The notes: generated by a model not told the origin, from the sequence alone. A DNA stretch of 64,000 nt from an uncultured Draconibacterium sp. (GCF_963674925.1 NZ_OY771647.1:1379501-1443500); one strand, 5' to 3'. Shown: positions 52,178-60,688, numbered from the stretch's first letter. A program made the numbers and translations.

Positions 52178-53533
52178 TTAGCTTTCAAGTGTTCCCGGTA
52201 CAGGTACACTGGCATTTTCCACAAAGCCAATATCGCCCATAATGAAAGTGTCAGGCCCCAGTTTCATATCCGAGTTCATCATTTCATCCCAGGTAACTTC
52301 TTTTCCGGTATATGCCGAAACGCGGCCCATAATTGCCGTCATTACCGAATTGGCAGTTTCTTCGGCCTCGTTAAACGGAATATCCTGGCGAATACAGGTA
52401 ATCAAATCCTTGTGCTCCTGAACGTATGGGCTGGTTGCATGATCTTCGTATGAGAAAAGATCATTACCATCCAGATCCGAAATTCTTGCTGTACCACCCT
52501 GAGCTGTAAATGCTTTTCCTTTGGTACCATGCATTACTTCGTTTACGGCATTTGTACAGCCATTAATCTGACGGCATGTGCTTAAAATCTGGCGTCCGTC
52601 ATCCAGTTCATATCGAACGGCAAAATTATCGTACTGATCGCCGGTTGGGCGACGCTGACGAGAACCAAAACCTAAAGCTTTTATCGGGTGTTTGCCAAAA
52701 AACCAGTTGGCAACATCAATATTGTGCACGTGTTGTTCAACAATATGATCGCCCGAAAGCCAGCACCAGTTTACCCAGTCGCGAATCATCCATTCCATTT
52801 CGCTCCATTCGGGCTTGCTGTTTCTGTACCACAATTGTCCACCATTCCAATAAACCTCGGCTGTAGTGAGTTTACCAATTGTATTATTACTGAGTTCTTT
52901 ATATACATTTAAATATTTATGCTGGTGGCGGCGTTGTGTACCTGTAACCACTTTTAATCCGGCAGCATCGGCCATTTTTGCTGCGGCCAAAACCTGGCGA
53001 ATTCCTACAGGATCAACAGCAATTGGTTTTTCCATAAATACGTGCTTACGTGCTTTTACAGCCGCTTCAAATTGTAGAGGACGGAATTTTGGCGGAGTTG
53101 CCAGAATTACAATATCAACACCTGAATCAAGAACTTTTTCATAAGCATCAAAACCAATAAAACAGTTTTCAGCAGGTACTTCCTGTCCGGTTTCTGTTTT
53201 AATTCTTTCGGCACAGCTATCCAATCGGTCCTTAAAAACATCGGCCAGCGCAGTTACCTGAACGGTTGAACCACCGGCTTCCAAAAAGTTAAGGGCTGCA
53301 CCGGTTCCTCGTCCGCCACAACCAACAATACCGGCTTTTAAAACGGTTCCGGCAGGCACTTCATCCAGCAAAGGTGGATATTTGTACTCGCGTTGCAGCC
53401 AGTCGTATTCGCCACTTGCAGAAGAGCCTCCGCCAGAGCACGATGACAAAGTTCCGATTCCCATAGCTCCTGCTGCTCCGACTGTTGCAGCTCCTGCTAA
53501 AAATTTCCTTCTTGAAAAATTGTAGTCACTCAT
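52178..53533 (-). CDS. Tat-exported Gfo/Idh/MocA oxidoreductase, probable lipoprotein
   Basis: A 451-residue protein with twin-arginine signal NFSRRKFLAGAATVGAAGAMG, closed by GTLSSCSGGG, a Tat lipobox-like Cys at about 32. KAGIVGCGGRGTGAALNFLEAGG binds NAD(P). FMEKPIAVDPVG is the family's EKP motif. The C-terminal domain begins near KLTTAEVYWNGG, with WVNWCWLSGDHIVEQHVHNIDVANWF resembling the secreted GH109/sugar-oxidoreductase subgroup, where a His in HVHNID takes part in catalysis. It lies 43 bp downstream of the tetraheme-SUMF1 gene on the same strand. Substrate and direction of electron flow are unknown. Confidence 0.88.
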   Translation of the reverse strand: MSDYNFSRRKFLAGAATVGAAGAMGIGTLSSCSGGGSSASGEYDWLQREYKYPPLLDEVPAGTVLKAGIVGCGGRGTGAALNFLEAGGSTVQVTALADVFKDRLDSCAERIKTETGQEVPAENCFIGFDAYEKVLDSGVDIVILATPPKFRPLQFEAAVKARKHVFMEKPIAVDPVGIRQVLAAAKMADAAGLKVVTGTQRRHQHKYLNVYKELSNNTIGKLTTAEVYWNGGQLWYRNSKPEWSEMEWMIRDWVNWCWLSGDHIVEQHVHNIDVANWFFGKHPIKALGFGSRQRRPTGDQYDNFAVRYELDDGRQILSTCRQINGCTNAVNEVMHGTKGKAFTAQGGTARISDLDGNDLFSYEDHATSPYVQEHKDLITCIRQDIPFNEAEETANSVMTAIMGRVSAYTGKEVTWDEMMNSDMKLGPDTFIMGDIGFVENASVPVPGTLES

Positions 53534-53576
53534 GTTATTAATGTTTTAGTTGAATTTAGGATTCAAATGTTATACT

Positions 53577-55112
53577 TTATTTTCCGGTATTCTCATCATA
53601 TTCACAAACTACTCGGAAGCCTATGTAATTACAATCGGACAACCACCAGATACTCTTCGGCATTTGCGGGTCGGTTTTCATCCATGCTTCACTACGGGTG
53701 TAATCACGTGCTGCACTTCTGACTTCGCCAACCGGGCTTTTAAATGTTCCGCCACGGATTACATGTTCCTCACCTGAAGCCGGTCCTTTTGGATCGCTAA
53801 CTCCATCGCTTAATTTCGAATAGGCATCTTCGCTGTACCAGTCGGCACAATATTCTGCGGCATTGCCAAGCATATTTTTCAACCCATACGGATTGGCTTC
53901 AACAACATCAGGTTTGGCTGTTTTCAAGCTGCTGTTTTTCTCGTAAACAACGTAGTTATTAATATTGTCGCTTCCTTTTCCGAATAGTTTTCCAATAAAG
54001 TTTTTGTCTTTAAAGTCTTTAGGCTGACCTTCAAAGAAGAACGGAGTTTCAGTGCCTCCGCGGGCAGCATATTCCCATTCTGCTTCTGTTGGCAGACGGT
54101 AGGTTTTTCCGGTAACCTGCGACAACCATTTGCAGTAGGTTTCGGCCGAATGGTAACTCATAGTAATGGCCGGCCGGCTTCCCATTCCCCAGTTTTGGTC
54201 GGGCTGTCCGTAAGGTGGTGTTGGGCCTGAAATCGCATCAACATCGGCTTCGGTGCGTGAGCCTTCGGTGTCGGTGGTTCTGCCTTCGGTGGCAGTGGCA
54301 CTGTAAAAGGCCAGGTATTCATCCCAGCTCACTTCTATTTCGGCCATAAAGAACGGACTTACATTCACCGTTTTCTGCGGGCCTTCATCGCTTTCGCGCA
54401 ATTGTTCCGATTCAGGACTTCCAATTTTAAAACTTCCGCCCGGAATTGCTTTCATATTAAATGCAATGGTTGTTCCCGGAATCGTTTCAGTATAATCTTC
54501 ATGAGCCGTTACTTCGGCTGCAGTTGTAAAATTTTCTTTTGCCTCGGCGCCGGTACTTCCAAACTCAACATTTTTGGCATGCAGCGCATTCGGATCGTAA
54601 TGGCCAACATTCAGGTGGCAGTTGATACAGCGCAGTTCCTCTTCGTTTTGCGAATAATAAAGGTGAGCTTGCTGACCTTCGGAAGTAAGTGTTAGCGGAA
54701 ATAAATTATTGTGGCAGCTAATGCACGATTCTTCAAAAACAAAATGTTGTGCCTGCTCAAGCGAAGACTTGGCTTCCCAGTTAAAATCGGCACTGTCTTT
54801 AAAGAAATAACCATACGCATCGCGGGCTCCGGCTTTTACTTTTTCTTTCAGGTAGCCTTGTCCTTTTGGTGGAAGGTGGCATTCTACACAGCCAATATGC
54901 ATTCCTGTTCTGTTCTCGTGATGAACAGAGAGTTTCCACGAATCAAAAACATGAGGGTGTACGTGACACACTTCGCACGATTCGTTTGTTGAGGTAGCTT
55001 CAATGACTTTAAGAGAAGAAATGGTAACAGCGATACCAATTATAAATCCGATAAAAATGATCAGTAACAGTTTTTTTCGAAGGTAGTTACCAAAACGTTG
55101 AAATATGGCCAT
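53577..55112 (-). CDS. NapC/NrfH-like tetraheme cytochrome fused to a SUMF1/FGE-sulfatase domain
   Basis: A 511-residue protein. One N-terminal membrane helix (13-36) is followed by four CxxCH heme sites: CEVCH at 46, CVECH at 75, CISCH at 130 and CINCH at 162. This order and spacing resemble NapC/NrfH quinol dehydrogenases. After a linker at about 170-220 comes a SUMF1 (C-type-lectin-like) domain: MKAIPGGSFKIGSPESE, AEIEVSWDEYLAFY, YRLPTEAEWEYAARGG, MLGNAAEYCADWY, HVIRGGTFKSP and YIGFRVV. The two catalytic Cys of true formylglycine-generating enzyme, expected after RGG, are absent. It is periplasmic and anchored, and is the first gene of an operon with the oxidoreductase at 52178. Confidence 0.93.
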   Translation of the reverse strand: MAIFQRFGNYLRKKLLLIIFIGFIIGIAVTISSLKVIEATSTNESCEVCHVHPHVFDSWKLSVHHENRTGMHIGCVECHLPPKGQGYLKEKVKAGARDAYGYFFKDSADFNWEAKSSLEQAQHFVFEESCISCHNNLFPLTLTSEGQQAHLYYSQNEEELRCINCHLNVGHYDPNALHAKNVEFGSTGAEAKENFTTAAEVTAHEDYTETIPGTTIAFNMKAIPGGSFKIGSPESEQLRESDEGPQKTVNVSPFFMAEIEVSWDEYLAFYSATATEGRTTDTEGSRTEADVDAISGPTPPYGQPDQNWGMGSRPAITMSYHSAETYCKWLSQVTGKTYRLPTEAEWEYAARGGTETPFFFEGQPKDFKDKNFIGKLFGKGSDNINNYVVYEKNSSLKTAKPDVVEANPYGLKNMLGNAAEYCADWYSEDAYSKLSDGVSDPKGPASGEEHVIRGGTFKSPVGEVRSAARDYTRSEAWMKTDPQMPKSIWWLSDCNYIGFRVVCEYDENTGK

Positions 55113-55516
55113 TGGTTATTTTAGGTTTCTTGATTTAACAATGCTGGTAAAAATACTAATTTATATGGCGAAAATCCTGACTTTTGTATGTTTAAAAATT
55201 TTCAATTGTGCTATATTTTTCAACATGTCGAAGATAATTCAGCCATTTGTCTGTAGTTAAGACGCAGGCTCTTCAAAAAATACCTATTTATTCTAAAACA
55301 AAAAGGTTGTCTCGAACGCGACAACCTTTGGAGATGATTTCTTGAGGAATACAAGAGAGATAGGGAAATTTTTTTTATACAGTTGCAAGTTATGGATGTT
55401 TTATCCAATTCTGATTATGTGAAAATTACCAGTGGGTTAACGAATTATTAATCAGTAGCAATCAACTTTTAACTAAATATTAAATGGTTAAATAGAGAAT
55501 TTTGTAACTTTCAGCT
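55113..55516. other. Divergent intergenic gap with an orphan hairpin
   Basis: A 404-bp gap between the cytochrome fusion and the ComF-like gene. It contains aaaggttgtc (55302-55311) pairing with gacaaccttt (55320-55329). On the reverse strand this is followed by T-rich sequence and looks like a terminator, but no reverse-strand gene ends there. The rest is AT-rich leader; no dispersed module is recognised. Confidence 0.45.
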
Positions 55517-56218
55517 ATGAACCTTCTCAAGCAAAGTATTTCAGATGTGTTGGGCCTGTTTTTCCCCGAACTGTGTGTAACGTGTGGGAAACGCCTGGTT
55601 TCGCAGGAAACCTTTGTTTGTTTTCATTGCTGGCACGATCTTCCGGCAACCAATTTTCATTTAAAGCAGGATAATAAAGTGTCTCAATTATTTTGGGGGC
55701 GGGTTGATATTTCTGCGGCCACAGCTTTCTTTAGTTTCAGGAAAGGGAGCAAATACCAACAGCTTATTCATTTTGTAAAATACAAAGGGCTAAAAGAGCT
55801 GGGTTATGAAGCCGGGAAAAAATTTGGCTTGCAGTTATTGGAATCACCACGCTTTGCCGAAATTGATGTTTTAATGCCGGTGCCGCTGCATCCTCGAAAA
55901 GAAAAGAAGCGCGGTTTTAACCAAAGTGAATGGATAGCTCGCGGAATTGCCGAAATTTTAAATAAACCGGTTGACACCCAAGCGCTATACCGAAAAGTTT
56001 ATACATCGACCCAAACAAAACGAAACCGCTACGAACGCTGGCAAAACGTTGAAAATGTTTTTGGATTGAATGACCCGGAAGCGGTTGAAAACAAGCATGT
56101 TCTGCTTGTTGACGATGTGGTTACTACCGGGGCAACGCTGGAGGCTTGTGCGATTCACTTGTTAAAACAGCCCGGGACAAAAGTCAGCATTGCCACGCTG
56201 GCTTATGCCGATATTTAG
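55517..56218 (+). CDS. ComF-family phosphoribosyltransferase-like protein
   Basis: A 233-residue protein. The N-terminal zinc-type double pair CVTCGKRL ... CFHCWHDL is at about 20-42. IHFVKYKGLKELG, LMPVPLHPRKEKKRGFNQSEWIA and the PRPP-loop LLVDDVVTTGATLEAC (about 197-212) are ComF signatures. In naturally transformable bacteria ComF helps import DNA through the inner membrane. In many Bacteroidota the gene is present without known competence. It is a single gene with its own upstream gap. Confidence 0.9.
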   Translation: MNLLKQSISDVLGLFFPELCVTCGKRLVSQETFVCFHCWHDLPATNFHLKQDNKVSQLFWGRVDISAATAFFSFRKGSKYQQLIHFVKYKGLKELGYEAGKKFGLQLLESPRFAEIDVLMPVPLHPRKEKKRGFNQSEWIARGIAEILNKPVDTQALYRKVYTSTQTKRNRYERWQNVENVFGLNDPEAVENKHVLLVDDVVTTGATLEACAIHLLKQPGTKVSIATLAYADI

Positions 56219-56343
56219 TGTTCGAACCTATTCTTTTGATAATGTAATCAATACTCGCGAAAGCCTTTTTAAACAATGTTTCCCTGCAATCTGTTAAACC
56301 AACAGATTGACTGAATTTATTATCATCAAAAAAATAAAACAAA

Positions 56344-57396
56344 ATGAAAATTACAAAATTGTTTTTGCTTGCCCTTGTGGTTATGGGCTTTATGGCCTGT
56401 AACCAGAAGCCGGCAACCACCGAAGATGCTAACGTAAAGTATTACCGACAGTTGCTGTTTAGCGAAACGCCCTGGGATTTGGAGCGTGGCTCGCATGAAA
56501 TTTCGGCCGAAGACGCTGAAAAAGTGAATAACTACAAATTCACCTGGAACGACGACGGAAAACTGGCGTCGGTAGAATACAACCGAAACGGTGTTTTGTT
56601 GGGGTATTCCGGACTGCGAGCTGCAAAAATTACCTATACCTACGATGGTAACAAGCAGATCAAACATTTCTTTAACGAAAAAGGTGAGCCCATTGAAAGC
56701 GGTGGTGCATTTACACATGAATATACACTCGATGATTCGGGAATGCGCGTTGCATTGCGTTTCCTCGATAAGGAGGGAAATCCAACCGAGAACCGGAATA
56801 ACATTCATAATTATGTTTGGTCGAAACTTGACAATGGAATGATACGTGAATTGCGTTACAACCTGGCAGAGGAAGAAACCATTATGAATCCGTTTTGTCC
56901 GTTTTATGAGTTGCGCTTTTCGTATGATGCAAATGGCTACGTAACCCGAATGGCCAACTACATTGAAGATACCATGTACAACTGTACAGCCGAAAATTGT
57001 GGCGACGTTGGCGTTTCGTATTTCTTATTCGAAAACAACGACAAAGGCGATGTGCTGAGCTTTTCGGTTCACAGTACAACCGGGCAGCTTTCGAATTTAT
57101 ATTGGGGCTGGGCCAAGCGTCAAAATGTTGTTGATGAATATGGCAATGCGGTAAAAACGGTTGTTTACGATCAGGACGATGAATTACTTGGCGGAAAAGG
57201 AATTCCAGTTACCGAGAATGAATACAACGAATATGGCGAGTTGGTAAAAAGTATTTCGAAAGATGCCGACGGAAATGTGGTGAACAACCCAAATAACGGA
57301 GTGGCCATTGTGGAATACAAATACGACGAGCAGGGCCGAAGAGTGGAAACTTTGCGTTATGACAAAGAAATGAATCCTGTTGAAAGTCAGAGCTAA
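56344..57396 (+). CDS. Lipoprotein with YD/RHS-like strand repeats, hypothetical
   Basis: A 350-residue lipoprotein. The lipobox is VMGFMAC with Cys at about 19. The mature part is a series of strand pairs such as YKFTWNDDGKLASVEYN, ITYTYDGNKQIKHFFNEKGEP, LRFSYDANGYVTRM, VVDEYGNAVKTVVYD and VEYKYDEQGRRVETLRYD, each with a [YF]-x-Y-D-x-x-G turn like the YD repeats of Rhs proteins. CPFY and NCTAENCGD add Cys residues. No toxin or polymorphic C-terminus is present. It lies 13 bp upstream of the double-rhodanese gene and is probably co-transcribed with it. Confidence 0.75.
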   Translation: MKITKLFLLALVVMGFMACNQKPATTEDANVKYYRQLLFSETPWDLERGSHEISAEDAEKVNNYKFTWNDDGKLASVEYNRNGVLLGYSGLRAAKITYTYDGNKQIKHFFNEKGEPIESGGAFTHEYTLDDSGMRVALRFLDKEGNPTENRNNIHNYVWSKLDNGMIRELRYNLAEEETIMNPFCPFYELRFSYDANGYVTRMANYIEDTMYNCTAENCGDVGVSYFLFENNDKGDVLSFSVHSTTGQLSNLYWGWAKRQNVVDEYGNAVKTVVYDQDDELLGGKGIPVTENEYNEYGELVKSISKDADGNVVNNPNNGVAIVEYKYDEQGRRVETLRYDKEMNPVESQS

Positions 57397-57409
57397 TACC
57401 TGTTAATTT

Positions 57410-58453
57410 ATGATCAAGATAAAACCGATTTTAAGTTTTCTCACACTGGCAGCTTTTGTTGTTTTGCTTTCCTGCTCGGGTGGGCAGAAAAAAACAGAGC
57501 AGACACAAACCAGTGTGCAAGAAACCACCCCAAAAGTTGAGGTAAATGCCGAGGCAAAATTACTGCTAAAAACGCTGAATGAAATGGGCGATTACGCCAA
57601 TAGCCGTAATTTCCCGTCGCTTATAAAACCATCGTCAGTTTATGAAGAACTGGATGGAAACATTTACATTATCGACCTTCGCAATGAAGAAGCATATAAC
57701 GAAGGACACATAAAAGGTGCTGTTCGTGTTGATTTTAGCGATCTGCCTGCGTATCTCACCAACGATATCAAGCCGTTTGAATACGACAAAATTGTAGTGG
57801 TATGTTATTCCGGTCAGATTTCAAGTTATGCTGCATCGTTGTTACGACTGGCAGGCTACGGCAATGTTTATGCTATGCGCTGGGGAATGAGTGGATGGAA
57901 TAAACACTTTGCAGAGGATGCGTGGCTGGCTAATGTATCTTCTGATTATGAGGATCAGCTTGAGACGGAAGATCACGATAAAGCACCGATAGCGGATCTC
58001 CCAAAACTGAACACCGGAAGTACGGATGGCGACGAATTGCTGCAACAACGCATCGAGGCTCTTTTTGCAGCCGGTTATCGCGATGCATTGGTGAAAGCCA
58101 GTGCTGTGTTCGAAAATCCTGGACATTATTATACGATTAATTACGACCGGAAAGACAAGTACGACTCGGGTCATATTCCGGGCGCTGTTCGGTACAAACC
58201 CGGCGGAACGCTTGGAATTGTTTCTGAAATGCAAACTATTCCGGTAGATAAGGAAGTGGTGTTGTACTGCAATACCGGGCACAACTCGGGATTTGCAACG
58301 GCTTACCTGCGTTTGTTTGGTTACGATGCCAAAACGCTCACCTTTGGCAACAATGCCTTTATGTACGATAAAATGAAAGAAGAAGAAAGTGCGCTTTCGT
58401 GGCTACCGTTTACCGAAGCCGAAATTCATGATTATCCGTACGTACAGAATTAA
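57410..58453 (+). CDS. Double-rhodanese lipoprotein
   Basis: A 347-residue lipoprotein with lipobox VVLLSC (Cys22). Two rhodanese-like domains follow. Domain 1 (about 75-172) has DLRNEEAYNEGHIKGA and loop CYSGQISS with Cys132. Domain 2 (about 230-330) has DRKDKYDSGHIPGA and loop CNTGHNSG with Cys287. Both catalytic Cys are present. It is probably anchored facing the periplasm, where it could pass sulfane sulfur. It converges on the rhodanese/YeeE operon (58475-60688). A terminator-like hairpin lies between them. Confidence 0.9.
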   Translation: MIKIKPILSFLTLAAFVVLLSCSGGQKKTEQTQTSVQETTPKVEVNAEAKLLLKTLNEMGDYANSRNFPSLIKPSSVYEELDGNIYIIDLRNEEAYNEGHIKGAVRVDFSDLPAYLTNDIKPFEYDKIVVVCYSGQISSYAASLLRLAGYGNVYAMRWGMSGWNKHFAEDAWLANVSSDYEDQLETEDHDKAPIADLPKLNTGSTDGDELLQQRIEALFAAGYRDALVKASAVFENPGHYYTINYDRKDKYDSGHIPGAVRYKPGGTLGIVSEMQTIPVDKEVVLYCNTGHNSGFATAYLRLFGYDAKTLTFGNNAFMYDKMKEEESALSWLPFTEAEIHDYPYVQN

Positions 58454-58474
58454 ATAGGGTATTTCAAAAAGATA

Positions 58475-58909
58475 TTATTCCAGCCTGATCGTCGTATCGG
58501 GCTGGAATTTGTATTTTAAAGCTTCCGGATTTTCTTCATCCGAGAGGATGTAAACTCTATCAAATTCCAGTTGATTCAGAATAACCCAGGCCTTTGAACT
58601 TGTGGAAATATCAGAGGAATAGAGCAGGATTTTTCCATCAAACGAACTCAGTTTCTCCTTATTTTCTTTTTCAAGAAGTTGGCCAAAAGGCAGCATCAAT
58701 GAATTTGGGAAACGTTGGTTTTCGGTGTCCAGTTCAACAATATTGTAGTTGCCATTTAAATCACTCAATTCCTGCACCGAAACTGTCATTTCGGTGGTTA
58801 AGGCTTCGCTTACATTTCTTTTAAACAGGTTCGAATTAAATGTTCGTACCAAAACCAGTACAAGAAGTACGAGCAGAACACCTAAAATCCATGTTATATT
58901 TTTCTTCAT
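58475..58909 (-). CDS. Membrane-anchored rhodanese-like protein lacking the catalytic Cys
   Basis: A 144-residue protein with an N-terminal helix (WILGVLLVLLVLVLVRTF) and a shortened rhodanese-like domain. NIVELDTENQRFPNSLMLPF corresponds to the D-x-R...H-x-P-G-A region. ILLYSSDISTSSKAW corresponds to the active-site strand and loop, but Ser stands where the loop's Cys should be. The RVYILSDEENPEALKY end matches the last strand and helix. It cannot act as a classical thiosulfate sulfurtransferase, so a binding or structural role is likely. It is last in the YeeE operon, 13 bp from the next rhodanese. Confidence 0.78.
   Translation of the reverse strand: MKKNITWILGVLLVLLVLVLVRTFNSNLFKRNVSEALTTEMTVSVQELSDLNGNYNIVELDTENQRFPNSLMLPFGQLLEKENKEKLSSFDGKILLYSSDISTSSKAWVILNQLEFDRVYILSDEENPEALKYKFQPDTTIRLE
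58477..58508. terminator. Shared terminator-like hairpin between the two sulfur operons
   Basis: attccagcc (58477-58485) pairs with ggctggaat (58500-58508). The stem overlaps the last codons of the minus-strand gene and is followed by T-rich sequence on both strands. It probably ends the plus-strand transcript. Confidence 0.45.
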
Positions 58910-58922
58910 TTTGTGGCTGTTT

Positions 58923-59534
58923 TTATTCGCAACCTCCGTCCAGCTGCGATTCTTCCAATCGTTTCGCTTCGAGGTATTGCATTTTTAAACTGTCGGGCAA
59001 ACTATTAATTTGTGTAAAAGTTCTTCGTGCTTTGTATCGGTTTTCGAACAGCGCATTTTCGCGTGGCGTAATTCGTTCGCCTTCAAACTTGCTATACATC
59101 ACCGTAAGGTACCATTCATTCATTCCACCTTTCATCACAAATGAATTCGCGTAGCCCAGTCCGCTCACAATGGTCCAGGCCAGATTTGCTGTCTCATCGC
59201 CGTTTGCGTAATAAACATTCCTCATTTTATCCTGATTCAGGTAACCTTCCCAGTTAGGATTAAGCAAATCGTTAAATGGAATATTGATCGAACCCGGAAT
59301 GTTACTTTCCATAAATTCGGACGCGCTACGTAAATCAATCAGTTGGATGGTGCTGTCTTCGTTATTTACAAACCGGGCCACCTCGTCAACCGAAAAATAG
59401 ATGTCAGGATTCATCGATATTTCCAGTAATTCGGTGGGTTTTAGTTGAAAAGATTTAGCTGCATTAAAAGGCAGAAAGGCCAGAATTAATCCAACTCCTG
59501 CAAGTAAAACAGATATTTTAAGTCGTGCATTCAT
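58923..59534 (-). CDS. Exported rhodanese-like protein lacking the catalytic Cys
   Basis: A 203-residue exported protein (signal or anchor LKISVLLAGVGLILAFLPF). The rhodanese-like domain has YFSVDEVARF, LIDLRSASEFMESNIPGSINIPF and VMKGGMNEWY. The active-site strand NVYYANGDETANLAW has Ala where Cys is expected, so the domain is inactive in the classical sense. A helical tail ends in a Cys (QLDGGCE) that might substitute as a thiol. It is third in the YeeE-YeeE-rhodanese-rhodanese operon, 6 bp after the second transporter half. Confidence 0.82.
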   Translation of the reverse strand: MNARLKISVLLAGVGLILAFLPFNAAKSFQLKPTELLEISMNPDIYFSVDEVARFVNNEDSTIQLIDLRSASEFMESNIPGSINIPFNDLLNPNWEGYLNQDKMRNVYYANGDETANLAWTIVSGLGYANSFVMKGGMNEWYLTVMYSKFEGERITPRENALFENRYKARRTFTQINSLPDSLKMQYLEAKRLEESQLDGGCE

Positions 59535-59540
59535 TGCTGT

Positions 59541-60143
59541 TTAAATTTCAGATGTTATTTCGTTACGCGGAAATTTCTTCTCAGCCAGTTCGGCCAGCCA
59601 GAATAGGACAATGGCAGCCACGATCAACAGAAAAGTAAAAACTCCGGGAGATACGCCCAACCATTCATCAACGCGAACCGGGCCTTTATAATTTGCTCCG
59701 GCAAGTGTTTGGATCATCGGATACGATTCGGCAAAAAGAAACGCACCACTTAATCCGCCAAACAGGAAAAACAAGGCATCTATTTTCCCGATCGATAGTG
59801 CGCTTATTCCGGTACCCGGACAGAAACCGCCCATAATAAATCCGGCTCCCATAATTACTCCACCAACGAGTGTTGCAGTTACGTAATATGGATTTACATA
59901 CACCAGGTTTAAATCGAGCAAACCAAAATAGCTGAGCAACTGCGAACCTGCCAGCGCCACGATTGCAGCCGTAAAGAATACTTTTAACACGGTGGTGTCG
60001 TAGCCGTAAAACATGCCGGCCAGTTTACGGCTCGATGAAAAACCGGCCTGCTCCAGCGCAAAGCCAAAGCCAATCCCGATAAAAAATCCGATGCCGAGGT
60101 TAAGCCATTCCGGAAGGTCGTTAAGTATTGTAATCGGTCCCAT
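59541..60143 (-). CDS. YeeE/YedE-type sulfur-compound transport protein, half-size
   Basis: A 200-residue membrane protein with about five helices. IGFFIGIGFGFALEQAGFSSSRKLAGMFYG and VGGVIMGAGFIMGGFCPGTGISALSIG are YeeE/YedE (sulphur transport, PF04143-like) signatures. The GFCPGTG Cys is one of the residues thought to pass thiosulfate through the YeeE pore. It has the size of one half of a full-length YeeE; the other half is probably the gene upstream at 60179. The two halves are 35 bp apart and should form a complex. Confidence 0.9.
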   Translation of the reverse strand: MGPITILNDLPEWLNLGIGFFIGIGFGFALEQAGFSSSRKLAGMFYGYDTTVLKVFFTAAIVALAGSQLLSYFGLLDLNLVYVNPYYVTATLVGGVIMGAGFIMGGFCPGTGISALSIGKIDALFFLFGGLSGAFLFAESYPMIQTLAGANYKGPVRVDEWLGVSPGVFTFLLIVAAIVLFWLAELAEKKFPRNEITSEI

Positions 60144-60178
60144 AATTTTTGAATTACTGAGTTACTGAAGGATTGAGT

Positions 60179-60688
60179 TTAAATCCAGAGTTTTCTGAAA
60201 AACCATGCAAATAAGAAGGCAGAGCCAAAAATGCCGATCATGGTCATAAATCCGGCTACCGAAAGTACGGCCATTCCGGAGAGCGCTGCGCCGCTGGTAC
60301 ACCCACGAGCGAGTTGTGCGCCGTACACAAAAAACACACCACCAAGAAAGGCAAACAACAAGCGTTTTCCATTCGATATTTTTGGCGACTTCTCAATTTT
60401 GAATTTTAAGCGGCCCGAGATAGCTCCCGAAATAAATCCTCCTAAAAACATGCCGAGCACTTCAAGTGCCAGCCAGCTTTTTAAGGGATTTTTACCGTCT
60501 TCGAAATATTTACTGTAATAAGGCGATTCCATGGCGTGCTGATGGTCAACCGTTTCAACTGCTGCTACAACGGCATATTTTAATCCCCCGCTGGCTCCCA
60601 GTCCGCGCCCTGAAAAAAACATGGCGCTTAAAAGTACCAGGCCAAGCAACACACCCGCCAGGTACGGATTCATGTATTTCTTTCTCAT
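60179..60688 (-). CDS. YeeE/YedE-type sulfur-compound transport protein, second half
   Basis: A 169-residue membrane protein with about four helices. PYLAGVLLGLVLLSAMFFSGRGLGASGG is the family's first helix pair and YGAQLARGCTSGAALSGMAVLSVAGF carries the pore-type Cys motif GCTSG. The YYSKYFEDGKNPLKSWLALEVLGMFLGG insertion is typical of the split bacterial forms. It is the promoter-proximal gene of the operon with the other half and two rhodanese-like proteins. The likely cargo is thiosulfate or another sulfane-sulfur compound. Confidence 0.9.
   Translation of the reverse strand: MRKKYMNPYLAGVLLGLVLLSAMFFSGRGLGASGGLKYAVVAAVETVDHQHAMESPYYSKYFEDGKNPLKSWLALEVLGMFLGGFISGAISGRLKFKIEKSPKISNGKRLLFAFLGGVFFVYGAQLARGCTSGAALSGMAVLSVAGFMTMIGIFGSAFLFAWFFRKLWI

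Noticed and set aside
53577..55112. Formylglycine-generating enzyme or EgtB-type iron enzyme
   Set aside because: The catalytic Cys pair of FGE is missing after RGG, and there is no N-terminal His-rich DinB-like iron site as in EgtB; only the fold is shared.
55220..55408. 62-residue reverse-strand frame in the gap before the ComF-like gene
   Set aside because: It covers the orphan hairpin and AT-rich leader; the translation has no recognisable protein features.
56344..57396. Rhs/polymorphic toxin
   Set aside because: The YD-like turns are few, the protein is a short lipoprotein, and no toxin tip or immunity gene follows.
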